This document shows, in pieces, positions 8,648 to 17,557 of a stretch of 37,492 nt of DNA. The notes below the pieces were generated by a model. That model made no database searches. It saw only the letters and a program-made list of their open reading frames with translations, and had not been told where the DNA came from. The stretch is from Streptomyces albicerus. Its GTDB lineage: Bacteria; Actinomycetota; Actinomycetes; Streptomycetales; Streptomycetaceae. The translations under genes and the position numbers were made by a program. The number at the start of each line of letters is the position of its first letter. Within the stretch, counting starts at the first letter, position 1. The stretch spans positions 95,245-132,736 of the forward strand of contig NZ_VWMY01000024.1 of the NCBI RefSeq assembly GCF_008905045.1, in the 5' to 3' direction.

Positions 8648-9856
8648 TTACGGGACGATCTTCAGGAGCCTGTTCGGGGAGCCCGTGCCCGCGCTGGTGA
8701 CCACGCCCGGGGTGGCGCCGTTCACCAGGGCCGTGGCTACCTGGGTCGGGGTGGCCGAGGTGTGGCCCGCGAGGTAGACGGCGGCCGCGCCGGCGACGTG
8801 CGGCGTGGCCATCGACGTGCCGGAGATGGTGTTCGTCGCGGTGTCGCTGGTGTACCAGCCCGCCGTGATCGACGAGCCGGGGGCGAAGATGTCAAGGACG
8901 GAGCCGAAGTTGGAGTAGCTCGCCTTGGCGTCCGTGTTGGTGGTGGCGCCGACCGTGATCGCCGAGGCGACGCGGGCCGGGGAGTACGAGGAGGCGTTGG
9001 CGCTGCTGTTGCCCGCCGCGACCGCGTAGGTCACGCCGCTGGCGATGGAGTTCGCCACGGCGTTGTCCAGCGTGGTGGAGGCGCCGCCGCCGAGCGACAT
9101 GTTGGCGACCGAGGGACCGCTGTGGTTGTCGGTCACCCAGTCGATGCCCGCGACGACGCCCGCGGTGGTGCCGGAGCCGGAGTCGTTGAGCACGCGGACC
9201 GCCACGATGTTCGCCTTCTTGGCGATGCCGTAGGTCGAGCCGGCGATGGTCGTGGCCACGTGCGTACCGTGACCGTTGCCGTCCGAGGCGGTGGTGTCGC
9301 CGTCCACGGCGTCGTAGCCGTAGCTGGCCCGGCCGCTGATCTGGGAGTGCGTGATGCGGACGCCGGTGTCGATGACGTACGCCGTGACACCGCTGCCCGC
9401 CGAGTCCGGGTAGGTGTACGTGCCGGAGAGCGGGAGTGACGTCTGGTCGGAGCGGTCCAGGCCCCAGGGGGCGTTGGACTGCGTGGTGTCGGTGACGTGC
9501 ACGGTCTGGTTCTGCTCGACCGTGGCCACCGCCGGGTCGGCGGCGAGTCTCTTGGCCTCGGTCGCGGAGAGGCCGGCCGTGTAGCCGTTCAGCGCGGCGC
9601 CGAACGTCTTCTTGACCGTGCCGCCGTACTCCTTGATCAGACCCTTGCCCTCGGCCGAGGAGGCCTTGAAGTCCACGCCCTTCTTCAGCGTGACGATGTA
9701 ACTGTCCTTGACGGCGGTGGGGGAGTCCGCCGCGAGGACCCGGCCCTCGGCCGGTGCGGCCTGGGCGGGAAGCGCGGTGACGGCGCCGAGCAGGGCGGCG
9801 GTCGCCACGGAGGTTATGGCGGCGATCCGGATCTTCTTGCTACGCAGCTGTGCCAT
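8648..9856 (-). CDS. Secreted S8 subtilisin-like serine protease
   Basis: The 402-residue preproprotein has a Sec signal peptide (SKKIRIAAITSV... ALPAQA, cleavage near residue 33). An I9 inhibitor-type propeptide follows (SYIVTLKKGVDF to AVATVEQNQTV, about 52-119). The mature subtilase domain has Asp163 in VIDTGV, His196 in GHGTHVA, oxyanion Asn283 in AAGNSS, and Ser348 in GTSMATPHVAG. It is an extracellular endopeptidase that should self-process its propeptide. The ATG at 9856 was chosen over upstream codons because AGGAGG lies about 11 bases ahead and the signal peptide begins there. It has its own hairpin terminator and is divergent from the secreted lipase gene, so the two exoenzymes share a control region. 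Confidence 0.95.
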   Translation of the reverse strand: MAQLRSKKIRIAAITSVATAALLGAVTALPAQAAPAEGRVLAADSPTAVKDSYIVTLKKGVDFKASSAEGKGLIKEYGGTVKKTFGAALNGYTAGLSATEAKRLAADPAVATVEQNQTVHVTDTTQSNAPWGLDRSDQTSLPLSGTYTYPDSAGSGVTAYVIDTGVRITHSQISGRASYGYDAVDGDTTASDGNGHGTHVATTIAGSTYGIAKKANIVAVRVLNDSGSGTTAGVVAGIDWVTDNHSGPSVANMSLGGGASTTLDNAVANSIASGVTYAVAAGNSSANASSYSPARVASAITVGATTNTDAKASYSNFGSVLDIFAPGSSITAGWYTSDTATNTISGTSMATPHVAGAAAVYLAGHTSATPTQVATALVNGATPGVVTSAGTGSPNRLLKIVP

Positions 9857-10169
9857 TACGAGGGAGTCCTCCTCATAGGCGGCGCGCGCCTGGGTGGGGC
9901 GCACGTCTGTGGGGGGTGCGCACGATCGAGCGCACAGCCAGGAGCGTTGCGTTCCGCTACCGGCCGAGACATCAGCGTGATCGCTCCACGGATGCAGCTC
10001 AAGGGAGTTGACGCTTTGTCACACGCATGTCATGAACACGCAATCGAACGTGTGGTGAACGTCCGGAGCGGTCCTGGTAGGTCCAGAAAGGTCTTGGCAT
10101 GGACACTTCCTGTCGACACGCGTAGCTGCTACGAAAGTTACGGCAGAGATCCTGCTAAAGGGAGGTTCC
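9857..10169. other. Divergent control region between protease and lipase
   Basis: The 313-base non-coding region sits between the two secreted-enzyme genes and must hold both promoters. A TTGACG at 10009-10014 could be a -35 element for either direction, but I cannot find a matching -10. CACACG (about 10020) and CGTGTG (about 10047) form a loose inverted pair, unproven as an operator. Confidence 0.4.
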
Positions 10170-10979
10170 ATGAGACGTTCCCGACTTACGGCATACGTGA
10201 CCTCGCTCCTCCTCGCCACCGTCTTCGCCCTCACCGGGGCAACGACGGCGCAGGCGTCCCAACAAGCCGCCGCCACGGGCTATGTGGCCCTCGGCGACTC
10301 CTACTCATCCGGTGTCGGCGCGGGCGGCTACATCGGCTCCAGCGGCGACTGCAAGCGCAGCACGAAGGCGTACCCCTACCTCTGGGCGGCCGCCAACTCA
10401 CCCTCGTCGTTCAGTTTCACCGCCTGCTCGGGCGCCCGAACGGGTGATGTTCTAGCGAATCAGCTGGGCCCGCTCGGCCCCGCCACCGGCCTCGTCTCGA
10501 TCACCATCGGCGGCAACGACGCGGGCTTCACCGACGTCATGACGACCTGTGTCCTGCAGTCCGAGAGCGCCTGCGTCGCCCGCATCAACACGGCGAAGGC
10601 GTACGTCGACTCGACGCTGCCCGGCAAGCTCGACTCGGTCTACTCGGCGATCAGCGCGAAGGCCCCGGCGGCCCAGGTCGTCGTCCTGGGCTACCCCCGC
10701 TTCTACAAGCTGGGCGGCAGCTGTCTGACCGGCCTCACCGAGACGGAACGGACCGCCATCAACAACGCCGCCGACTACCTGGACACCGCCATCGCCAAGC
10801 GCGCCGCCGACCACGGCTTCACCTTCGGCGACGTACGACCCACCTTCACCGGCCACGAGATCTGCTCCGGCAGCTCCTGGCTGCACAGCATCAACTGGCT
10901 GAACATCGGCGAGTCGTACCACCCGACCGCGGCCGGCCAGTCGGGCGGCTACCTGCCCGTTCTCAACGCCGCGGCCTGA
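10170..10979 (+). CDS. Secreted SGNH/GDSL lipase-esterase
   Basis: The 269-residue precursor has a Sec signal peptide (TSLLLATVFALTGATTAQA, cleavage near residue 29). The SGNH fold follows: block I GDSYSSG with nucleophile Ser44, block III GGNDAG with Asn116, and block V SYHPT with His251. Six cysteines (61, 86, 127, 135, 185, 232) fit the three disulfides of the Streptomyces GDS(L) lipases. Long stretches, such as GARTGDVLANQLGPL and GYPRFYKLGGSC, closely match what I recall of the Streptomyces rimosus extracellular lipase. Expected activity is hydrolysis of acyl esters outside the cell. The ATG has an AAGGGAGG ribosome site. It is convergent with the kinase gene and 34 bases from it. Confidence 0.95.
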   Translation: MRRSRLTAYVTSLLLATVFALTGATTAQASQQAAATGYVALGDSYSSGVGAGGYIGSSGDCKRSTKAYPYLWAAANSPSSFSFTACSGARTGDVLANQLGPLGPATGLVSITIGGNDAGFTDVMTTCVLQSESACVARINTAKAYVDSTLPGKLDSVYSAISAKAPAAQVVVLGYPRFYKLGGSCLTGLTETERTAINNAADYLDTAIAKRAADHGFTFGDVRPTFTGHEICSGSSWLHSINWLNIGESYHPTAAGQSGGYLPVLNAAA

Positions 10980-10994
10980 TCGACGCCGTGGTCC

Positions 10995-11025
10995 GATCAC
11001 CGGCGCGGCCTGATCACCGGCGCGG
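10995..11025. repeat. Direct repeat between convergent genes
   Basis: Two exact copies of GATCACCGGCGCGG (10995-11008 and 11012-11025) sit between the lipase and kinase 3' ends. The second copy contains the kinase stop codon and recodes its last residues. Confidence 0.7.
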
Positions 11026-12690
11026 TTTGACCGCCCCGTTCGGCGCGAGCGCCTGAGGAGAAGTGGAACCGGAGGTCCCGCCCGTCGGGGCCTCCGTCTC
11101 ACACGTCACCGAGAAAGGCACCTGGTTCGACGTCGTTTCCTTCGGGCTGCGGACCTCCACGCCGATCTTGTTCTCGTACGTTCCCGACGCGTCGTACGTC
11201 GTCACGATGACCGTGTTCTGCTTGGTCTTGCCGCCGTTCTCGGGGAACGAGAGGGTCTTCCAGCTCGGGTCGGACACCTCACCGGTCTCCGTCACCCAGC
11301 GGTACTCCACCTCCGCCGGTACGAGGCCCACCGTGAACGTCGCCGTGAAGGTGGGAGCCTGCGCTTCGGGCGGCGGGCAGGCACCGGTGTAGTCGGTGTG
11401 CGAGCCCGAGACCGACACCTTCACGGACTGGGTGGGCGCAGGCGTCGTCTGGCCGCCGCCGGTGGTCGAGCCGCCGTTCCCCCCGGTCGTGCCGGAACTC
11501 TCCGTGGTCGAGCCGCCGTCGGTGCCGCCCCCGCCGGTACCGCCGTTGTCGCTGCCGCCGGTCGAACCGCCGCTGCTCGTCCCGCCGTTGGAGCGGTTGC
11601 CCCCGCCGCCTCCGTCGTCCCGGTTGACCAGGGCGTACGTCAGTCCGGCGAGCGCGAACGCGAGAGCGGCGAGACCCGCGACCACGGCGATCGTGGCGCG
11701 TCTGGGATGGGCCGGCTCCGAGGTGGTGGTCGCGGCGGTCGGAGCCTGCTGCGGGGTGTAGGCAGGCGGTGTATACGTGGGCTCCGGGGTCGGCGGGGTC
11801 GGGGCCGGCTGCGGAAGCGCCGCGACCGTCGGCGCGTAGGCGGCGGTGCCCGTGCGGGGCGTGCCGCCCGCCGCGACGAGACGCAGGTCCTGTTCGGCGT
11901 CCTCGGCCGGCATCCGCTCCGCCGGGTCCTTGCGCAGCAGGCCCTCGATGACCGGGGCCAGCGGGCCCGCCCGGCGCGGCGGCGGCAACTCCTCGTCGAC
12001 GACCGCGCGCAGGGTGCTCAGCGGAGTGTTCTGGCGGAACGGCGAATTGCCCTCGACCGCCGCGTAGAGGAGCACGCCGAGCGACCACAGATCGGACTCG
12101 GGGCCCGGTGTACGCCCCAACGCCCGCTCGGGGGCCAGGAATTCGGGCGAGCCGATGACCTCGCCGGTCATGGTGAGCGCCGAACTGCCCTCGACCATGG
12201 CGATACCGAAGTCGGTGAGGACGACACGGCCGTCGTTCGACATCAGGACGTTGCCGGGCTTCACGTCCCGGTGCAGGACCCCAGCCTCGTGCGCGGCCCG
12301 CAGCGCGGCGAGCACCTCCGCGCCGATATGGGCGGTGCGCTGCGGGGACAACGGGCCCTCGGCGTCCAGAAGATCGGAGAGCGCGATCCCGCGGACCAGC
12401 TCCATCACGATCCACGGGCGGCCGTCCTCCAACGCCACGTCGTAGACCGTGACCACATTGCGGTTCGAGATCCGAGCGGCCGCCCATGCCTCGCGCTCCA
12501 GACGGGCGTACATCCGTTCCGCGTCCGGGCCCGGCAGCCCGCCCGGGGCGCGCACCTCCTTGACCGCCACCTCGCGGTGCAGCACCTCGTCGCGGGCACG
12601 CCACACCGTCCCCATCCCGCCCTCACCCAGCGGAGAGAGGAGACGGTAGCGCCCCGCGATCACACGTTCACTGCCCGGCTCTTCGGACAC
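11014..12690 (-). CDS. Receptor-like Hanks-type Ser/Thr protein kinase
   Basis: The 558-residue protein has a full kinase domain: GEGGMG loop (22-27), VAVKE with Lys44, HRDVKPGNV with Asp142, DFG (160-162) and APE (186-188). A Pro/Thr-rich juxtamembrane segment (about 275-330), one TM helix (about 332-354) and a Gly/Ser/Thr low-complexity tether follow. The extracellular domain of about 110 residues looks beta-rich, with two cysteines near its ends (GACPPP and VTCETE). No PASTA repeats are present. I prefer the GTG at 12690 because GGGG sits 6-7 bases ahead; an ATG 6 bases upstream has no room for a ribosome site. It lies 44 bases after the metal transporter gene on the same strand, so cotranscription is possible. 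The ligand is unknown. Confidence 0.92.
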   Translation of the reverse strand: MSEEPGSERVIAGRYRLLSPLGEGGMGTVWRARDEVLHREVAVKEVRAPGGLPGPDAERMYARLEREAWAAARISNRNVVTVYDVALEDGRPWIVMELVRGIALSDLLDAEGPLSPQRTAHIGAEVLAALRAAHEAGVLHRDVKPGNVLMSNDGRVVLTDFGIAMVEGSSALTMTGEVIGSPEFLAPERALGRTPGPESDLWSLGVLLYAAVEGNSPFRQNTPLSTLRAVVDEELPPPRRAGPLAPVIEGLLRKDPAERMPAEDAEQDLRLVAAGGTPRTGTAAYAPTVAALPQPAPTPPTPEPTYTPPAYTPQQAPTAATTTSEPAHPRRATIAVVAGLAALAFALAGLTYALVNRDDGGGGGNRSNGGTSSGGSTGGSDNGGTGGGGTDGGSTTESSGTTGGNGGSTTGGGQTTPAPTQSVKVSVSGSHTDYTGACPPPEAQAPTFTATFTVGLVPAEVEYRWVTETGEVSDPSWKTLSFPENGGKTKQNTVIVTTYDASGTYENKIGVEVRSPKETTSNQVPFSVTCETEAPTGGTSGSTSPQALAPNGAVKPRR

Positions 12691-12734
12691 GGACATCCCC
12701 CATTCGCATCCGCACGATTCTGAACAAAAGTAGC

Positions 12735-14300
12735 TCAACCGAGTGCGGTTGCCGCCCCCTTGAACACCAATCCAGCCCCAAGAGCCACCACTACGAACGC
12801 CGATCCGAGAGGTGTACCCCGCCGGAGCAGAGCCGCGGTCCGGCCGCCCGACCACTTGGCGCCGTTCTCGATCGCCTTCGCCACCCGGCTGCCGACCTTG
12901 ACCACGGCGAACCCGGCCGCCGTGAGCGTGAGCGCGAGCCCCACCCCGTACGCCAGCACGAGCAGCAGCCCGAACCAGGCCTTCCCGAGCGCGGCGGCGC
13001 CGACGAGCACGACGACGGCGGAGGGACTGGGGACGAGCCCTCCGGCGAAGCCGAGGAGAAGAGTGTCTTTGAGCTTGAAAGAGGGGGAGTGGGTGTGGGG
13101 GTGGGGGTGGTCATGCGTGTGCGCGTGACCATGGCTGTGCCCGTGCCCGTGGCTGTGCCCGTGCCCGTGGCTGTGCCCGTGCCCATGGGAGTGGCCGTGC
13201 CCATGCCCGCGCTGTCGCCATGCCCGTCGTACGAGGGTCGCGCCGGCCACCGTGACGATGATGCCGCTCGCGACGCCCAGCCAGGCGATCACCGAGGGCG
13301 CGGCGGCCGAGCCGGCGGTGACGAGGAGGCCGAGGGCGACCACGCCGAGGGTATGGGTGACGGTCACCGAGGCGGCGAGCGGCAGCACGTCGCGCATCGT
13401 GGCATCGCCGCGGGCCGCGGCCGTGGCGGCCATGATCGTCTTGCCGTGGCCCGGGGCCAGCGCGTGCAGGGCACCGAGCAGCACGGCGATGCCCAGGGCG
13501 AGCGCCGCGAAGCCGAGGGTCAGGTCGTGCCGGGACACCAGGTCGTCCAGCGCGCGGGTGAAGCGGTCGGCACCGCGCGGCAGTACGGAGGAGGCGGGGG
13601 CGTCGGAGCCCTCCGCGACGAGCGCGGGACCGCCGGGGCGGGCGCGCAGCGAAGCGGTTGCGGTGTCCTCCGGCGACGACAGCAACTTCTCGGGGTACTT
13701 GGTCAGTTCACGTGACACGGACTTCTCGGGTACGTCCGAGGAGGTGAGCGTCATCCGGTCGCCGCGCGCCGTGACCTCGCGCCAGCCGGGGCCGTCGTTC
13801 ACGGAGGCGCGGAACCGCACGGAGACGTTCCCCTCGGAACCCTCGGCCTCTTCCGGCAGCTCGGCCGTCCAACGGCACTCCACGCGCAGGGTGTTGAGCC
13901 CCGCCTGCCCCGGCCGCACCCGGGCACGGCTCTCGCCGACGGTCAGCGCCACGGCCTTCCCGCCCACGGTCACCCGGCTCTTCCCGGCCGCCGTCTCGCA
14001 CCGCTCCCGGGCCCAACTCCCCATGCCCGCCCTGTCGATGGCGGGCTGGGCCTGTGTCGCCGGGATCTCCGCGAGGTCCTCCACATGGTCGACCCGCAGC
14101 TCCCCGGGAGCGATGACGAGACCGTCGTACCGGTTGACGGTGAAGTTCCCGAGCGGATGCGCCGACGCGGTCCCGGAGGGGATCAGCACGAGCGCGCAGG
14201 CCGCCACGAGGACGGCCGCGCAGGACGCGAACACGCGCCGGCGCGCGGACGCCCCTCTGGTGAGCCGGACGCGCAGACCGCGTGCGGTGAGGGCGCTCAC
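12735..14300 (-). CDS. RcnA/NicO-type nickel/cobalt transporter with His-rich loop
   Basis: The 521-residue protein starts at a GTG overlapping the TPR gene stop (GTGA). A signal peptide ends at TASA, leaving a mature N-terminus HPLGNFTVNRYDG. An exported domain of about 200 residues follows, then a NicO-type membrane domain with HALAPGHGKT (about 279-288), the family's metal motif. A cytosolic or loop segment (about 362-402) has 20 histidines alternating with Gly/Ser, then GFAGGLVPSPSAVVVLVGA, typical of RcnA-like exporters. It probably moves Ni, Co or a similar divalent ion; direction is inferred from the RcnA resemblance and is not certain. Its place downstream of the DUF4331 and TPR genes suggests one functional unit. 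Confidence 0.88.
   Translation of the reverse strand: MSALTARGLRVRLTRGASARRRVFASCAAVLVAACALVLIPSGTASAHPLGNFTVNRYDGLVIAPGELRVDHVEDLAEIPATQAQPAIDRAGMGSWARERCETAAGKSRVTVGGKAVALTVGESRARVRPGQAGLNTLRVECRWTAELPEEAEGSEGNVSVRFRASVNDGPGWREVTARGDRMTLTSSDVPEKSVSRELTKYPEKLLSSPEDTATASLRARPGGPALVAEGSDAPASSVLPRGADRFTRALDDLVSRHDLTLGFAALALGIAVLLGALHALAPGHGKTIMAATAAARGDATMRDVLPLAASVTVTHTLGVVALGLLVTAGSAAAPSVIAWLGVASGIIVTVAGATLVRRAWRQRGHGHGHSHGHGHSHGHGHSHGHGHSHGHAHTHDHPHPHTHSPSFKLKDTLLLGFAGGLVPSPSAVVVLVGAAALGKAWFGLLLVLAYGVGLALTLTAAGFAVVKVGSRVAKAIENGAKWSGGRTAALLRRGTPLGSAFVVVALGAGLVFKGAATALG
13132..13203 (-). repeat. 18-bp tandem repeat encoding the histidine-rich loop
   Basis: Four 18-bp units lie at 13132, 13150, 13168 and 13186. 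The first two are identical (TGGCTGTGCCCGTGCCCG), the third differs at its last base and the fourth at four positions. Each unit encodes six residues of the HGHGHS type on the minus strand, so copy changes would keep frame. Confidence 0.9.
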
Positions 14301-15730
14301 TCGGCACCGCCCAGCGCCGTCAGCGTCTTCTTGGCCAGCTTCGCTCCCACCGGCGAGAAGCCCGGATTGAGGTCCAGCGCCGACGACAGGCTGCTGCGGG
14401 CTTCCTTCTCGTGACCCGTGGCCTGCTCGATCATGCCGCGGTGGTAGAGGAACGTCGCGTCGCGGTATCCGGTGGCCGTGGCGCGGCGGGCGTAGGGGAG
14501 AGCCTCGTCGTCCCGGCCGTTGACGTGCAGGGCCCAGGCGAGCGCGTCCGCGGTGTGGACGGTGTGCCGCCGGTCCCACTCGGCGCGGGCGGCGCGCAGG
14601 GCCGCCTTGCGGTCCCCGTGGTCCGCCGCCGCGAGGGCCGTGTCGAGGTCGGCGTTGACTCCGTTCGCTCGGGCCAGCGCGGTCCAGGCGTTGACGAGGG
14701 CGTACTGCTCGCGGGCCTTCGCCTTGTCCTCCTCGCCGGCGCGGGCTTCGTACAGCTCGCCCAGCGTGACCAGCGGGCCGGGCAGCGGGAAGCGGGCCAC
14801 GACGTCCTCCATGCCGCGGATCGCCGCCGCGCGGTCGCCGTTCGCGGCCTGCGCCCGGGCGCGGCCCTCCAGCGCCGGGAGGTATACCCCGTCGGCCCGC
14901 AGGGCCCGCTCGTAGTGCTTGAGCGCCGTCTCGTACTCGCCCTCGCGCCAGGCGAGTTGACCGAGCGACGTGGCCACGTACGCGATGTCGCCGGGGGCCG
15001 TGGCACTGGACAGTGCCTGCTCCAGGACGCGGCGTGCGGTGCGTATGTCGCCGCGCAGCTCGTGTACGTAGGCGTAGCGGGTGAAGACCGGGATACCGGG
15101 GCGGCGGGCGTCGGCCTCGTCGGCGGCCTTCGACGCCTCCTTGTAGCGGCCGAGTTCGACCAGGGCGTCGATGCGGGTCGACAACGCCCGCTCGTTGTAC
15201 GCGTTCTGGTCCAGCGCCTCCTCCGCGAACCGCAGCGCGTCGCCGAAGTCGTGCCGTGCCGCGGCCAGAGCCGCGCGGCCCGCGAGCGCCGGGTCGTTGT
15301 CGGGACGCAGTTTCAGCGACCGCTCCAGCGCGCGCTCCGCCTGCGGATAGCGGGACGGGTCGCCGTTCGTGCGCGCCTGCTCGATGTAGGCGACGCCGAG
15401 TGTGGACCACCCGGTGTAGTCCTTGGGCTGCGCCTTGAGGTGGGACTGCAGCGCGGAGATGCTCGAGCTCAGGCTTCCACTGGCCAGCAGTTCGGGAGCG
15501 AGGCCGGGCGCGGACGACACCGTACTGACCCCTCCGTCGTCCTCCCTGCTGCCCAGCACCACGGCCCCCGCGGTCATCGCGACGGCGAGGGCGACCGCGC
15601 ACGCGCCGAGCCGCAGCATCCGCGCGCGACCGGACTCCGGCCTCGCCTCGGGCCTGTCCTCGCCCTCGGACTGCGGGGTCTCGTCCGCGCGATCCCTCTC
15701 CTGCGCGTCCTCGTTCGTACGCGGGGACAT
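14297..15730 (-). CDS. Membrane-anchored TPR-repeat protein
   Basis: The 477-residue protein has a charged N-terminus (about 1-37), one TM helix (about 39-59, MLRLGACAVALAVAMTAGAVV), and a long TPR-like solenoid. Units include YTGWSTLGVAYIEQA, RALERSLKLRPDNDPAL, ATSLGQLAWREGEYETAL and KHYERALRADGVYLPALE. TPRs are protein-protein adaptors; the topology puts the repeats outside the membrane if the N-terminus is cytosolic. The ATG has a GGAGAGG ribosome site. It is 104 bases after the DUF4331 gene and overlaps the metal transporter start by 4 bases. No enzymatic motif is seen; a scaffold for the DUF4331 protein or transporter is inferred. Confidence 0.88.
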   Translation of the reverse strand: MSPRTNEDAQERDRADETPQSEGEDRPEARPESGRARMLRLGACAVALAVAMTAGAVVLGSREDDGGVSTVSSAPGLAPELLASGSLSSSISALQSHLKAQPKDYTGWSTLGVAYIEQARTNGDPSRYPQAERALERSLKLRPDNDPALAGRAALAAARHDFGDALRFAEEALDQNAYNERALSTRIDALVELGRYKEASKAADEADARRPGIPVFTRYAYVHELRGDIRTARRVLEQALSSATAPGDIAYVATSLGQLAWREGEYETALKHYERALRADGVYLPALEGRARAQAANGDRAAAIRGMEDVVARFPLPGPLVTLGELYEARAGEEDKAKAREQYALVNAWTALARANGVNADLDTALAAADHGDRKAALRAARAEWDRRHTVHTADALAWALHVNGRDDEALPYARRATATGYRDATFLYHRGMIEQATGHEKEARSSLSSALDLNPGFSPVGAKLAKKTLTALGGAE

Positions 15731-15834
15731 GCCCTCTCCTCAATCTCCAGAGTGGAAGCGGTGGTTCACGGGGTGAGGCGCGGCCCGCGCCGTGGGGGAT
15801 GGGTACGTGCGGGCCGCGCCGTCAATGGGGTGCG

Positions 15835-17370
15835 TCAGTAGGCCCGACGGCGGCTGCGCCACCACAGCAGACCGGTGCCGACGAGCAGGAACCCGCCCGC
15901 GCCCGACGCCGCCGAGACGGCGATCAGCGTGGTGTCGTCCATGGTTCCGGTCGAACCACCGGCGGGCTGCAGGGCGTCACCGATCTGGTTGCGCACGTCG
16001 TTGGTGCCGGTCGTGCCCTTGGCCAGCGGGCCGCGCGAACCGGAGGTCGGCTGGGCGACGTACGGGAACGCGGCCTCGAACTTCTGGTCGTTCTTGTCGA
16101 CGGCGTCACCCAGGTCGTTCTTGGAGCCGACCAGTTCGCCCTCCACGACCTGCAGGGCGATGTCCAGCACGTCGTCACTCAGCCGACGCCCGTTCGGGAA
16201 GCCCGCGTTGTCGCCGTCCAGCACACCGAGCCGCTTCTCCTTGGCCGCCGGCTTGATCGAGGTGTTCAGGCGCAGCATCTCCGAAGGACGCACGTGCGGC
16301 GGCTGGTTGAGGCCCTCGACGCCCTTGAGGAACACGTCGACCAGGTCGTTCCTGGGCTCCTTCGGCGCCGGGATCTTGTAGATCGCCTCGATGAGCTTCG
16401 GCAGTTCGGGGTTGGTGACGTTCTGCAGGAAGTCGGCGTCGTTCCAGGGCGCGGACGCGTTGAACTTGTCCTTGTCCTTGATCGGGTTGACGACCTCGTT
16501 CACCAGCGGCATACCGAGCCGCGAGACCTGCCGGTACTCGCCGCTCGCGCTCTTGCGCTGCGTCGTCGACCAGACACCGATGATCGGCTGGTCGGCCGAC
16601 TCCTGGATCATGTCGGTCGGCACCTGCAGGGCGACGGAGTTGACGTTGTATTCCTTCAGCGTGTCGTTGCCGACCTCGGACAGGTTCCCGCCGTACAGCA
16701 GGTCGAAGACCCGCAGATCGAGGAAGAACGGGTCGTCCGCCTGGCCGGCGAACGTCGTCGCTCCGCCCGGGAGTTCGTGCACGGCCTGCGCGCGGAGCTT
16801 GGCGTAGTCCGGCATGGACGCCTTGCCGACGTTCGACGGCGCGACCGGTATGTCGTCCGCGTACGTCGTCTTCTTGACCAGCTGCTGGTCCTTGAGCTGC
16901 AGCAGCTCAATGTCGTAGGTCTGCGTGATGTTGAGGTCCGGGTCGTCGAGGCTCTCGACCGGACCCGTGTTGTACAGGAAGGTCTTGTCGTTCTTGACGT
17001 GCGTCTCGAACGTGTAGCGGAAGACCAACTCGCCCTGCGCGTCACCGTTGTTGTCGATGTGCAGGTCGTACTGGGCGTCCTCGGCGAACGTGAAGAAGTT
17101 CGGTCCGCCGGCCGGCTCCTCGAACGGGATCCAGTTCGCGATGAGCGTCGTCGTGTCCGGCTTGTCGGGGCTCACGAACGCGTACACGTCCGTGTTGTCG
17201 AACTGCGGCTGCCCGGAGATGAGCGGAGCCTCCCGGTGGCTGGAGGCGCTCGCCGTCCCGGGTTCGAGCGTGGTCACGCCGGCGGCTGCGAGCCCCCCGG
17301 TGGCCAGCGCACCACAGACAAGGGTCGCGAGGCTCCTGCGTCCCACGATCCTGCTGGTTTTAGGTGTCAT
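15835..17370 (-). CDS. DUF4331 surface protein with C-terminal membrane anchor
   Basis: The 511-residue protein carries the DUF4331 opening ASSHREAPLISGQPQFDNTD directly after an export signal. The signal includes a twin Arg (GRRSLATLV), so Tat export is possible, with cleavage near TASA (about 42). The mature part contains NDADFLQNVTNPELPKLIEAIY and GFPNGRRLSDDVLDIAL, family-typical segments. It ends with a TM helix (about 483-504) and RSRRRAY, giving a surface-anchored topology. The ATG at 17370 has a GAGGAC ribosome site. The function of DUF4331 is not established as far as I know. It is the first gene of the leftward unit (DUF4331, TPR, NicO transporter) and faces the ECF sigma gene across a shared promoter region. 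Confidence 0.9.
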   Translation of the reverse strand: MTPKTSRIVGRRSLATLVCGALATGGLAAAGVTTLEPGTASASSHREAPLISGQPQFDNTDVYAFVSPDKPDTTTLIANWIPFEEPAGGPNFFTFAEDAQYDLHIDNNGDAQGELVFRYTFETHVKNDKTFLYNTGPVESLDDPDLNITQTYDIELLQLKDQQLVKKTTYADDIPVAPSNVGKASMPDYAKLRAQAVHELPGGATTFAGQADDPFFLDLRVFDLLYGGNLSEVGNDTLKEYNVNSVALQVPTDMIQESADQPIIGVWSTTQRKSASGEYRQVSRLGMPLVNEVVNPIKDKDKFNASAPWNDADFLQNVTNPELPKLIEAIYKIPAPKEPRNDLVDVFLKGVEGLNQPPHVRPSEMLRLNTSIKPAAKEKRLGVLDGDNAGFPNGRRLSDDVLDIALQVVEGELVGSKNDLGDAVDKNDQKFEAAFPYVAQPTSGSRGPLAKGTTGTNDVRNQIGDALQPAGGSTGTMDDTTLIAVSAASGAGGFLLVGTGLLWWRSRRRAY

Positions 17371-17488
17371 GCCGTCCGTCCTCTGTCCCAAAGCTGTTGT
17401 CCCGGCGGTGATGTGTGCGAGAGGCGACCTGTCGTGTGGTCCGCTCCTGCGCTCGTGCCGCGTCGGTCGGTGTTGCCTGATGCACGCC

Positions 17489-17515
17489 ATTCGGAGCCGG
17501 TGGGCGAAAGGATTG
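17489..17515 (-). promoter_or_regulatory. Putative SigK-type ECF promoter for the DUF4331 operon
   Basis: On the minus strand CAATCC (17515-17510) and CCGAAT (17494-17489) are separated by 15 bases. This resembles the mycobacterial SigK consensus as I remember it (CCATCC, 16-17 bases, CCGAAT). Transcription would begin near 17482, about 110 bases before the ATG. Confidence 0.6.
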
Positions 17516-17557
17516 GTTCGGGATTCACCCGCGTTTTCAAGCAGTTGATCCGTAACC

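Noticed and set aside
9990..10060. Operator from the CACACG/CGTGTG pair upstream of the lipase
   Set aside because: The arms are short and the spacing is loose. Such pairs are expected by chance, so it was not called as a site.
13132..13203. CRISPR-like tandem array
   Set aside because: Units are 18 bases with no spacers and encode a histidine-rich loop in frame with the transporter.
14301..15743. N-terminal extension making the metal transporter 1002 residues long
   Set aside because: The extension runs out of frame through the TPR gene and lacks domain character. The signal peptide after the GTG at 14300 marks the true start.
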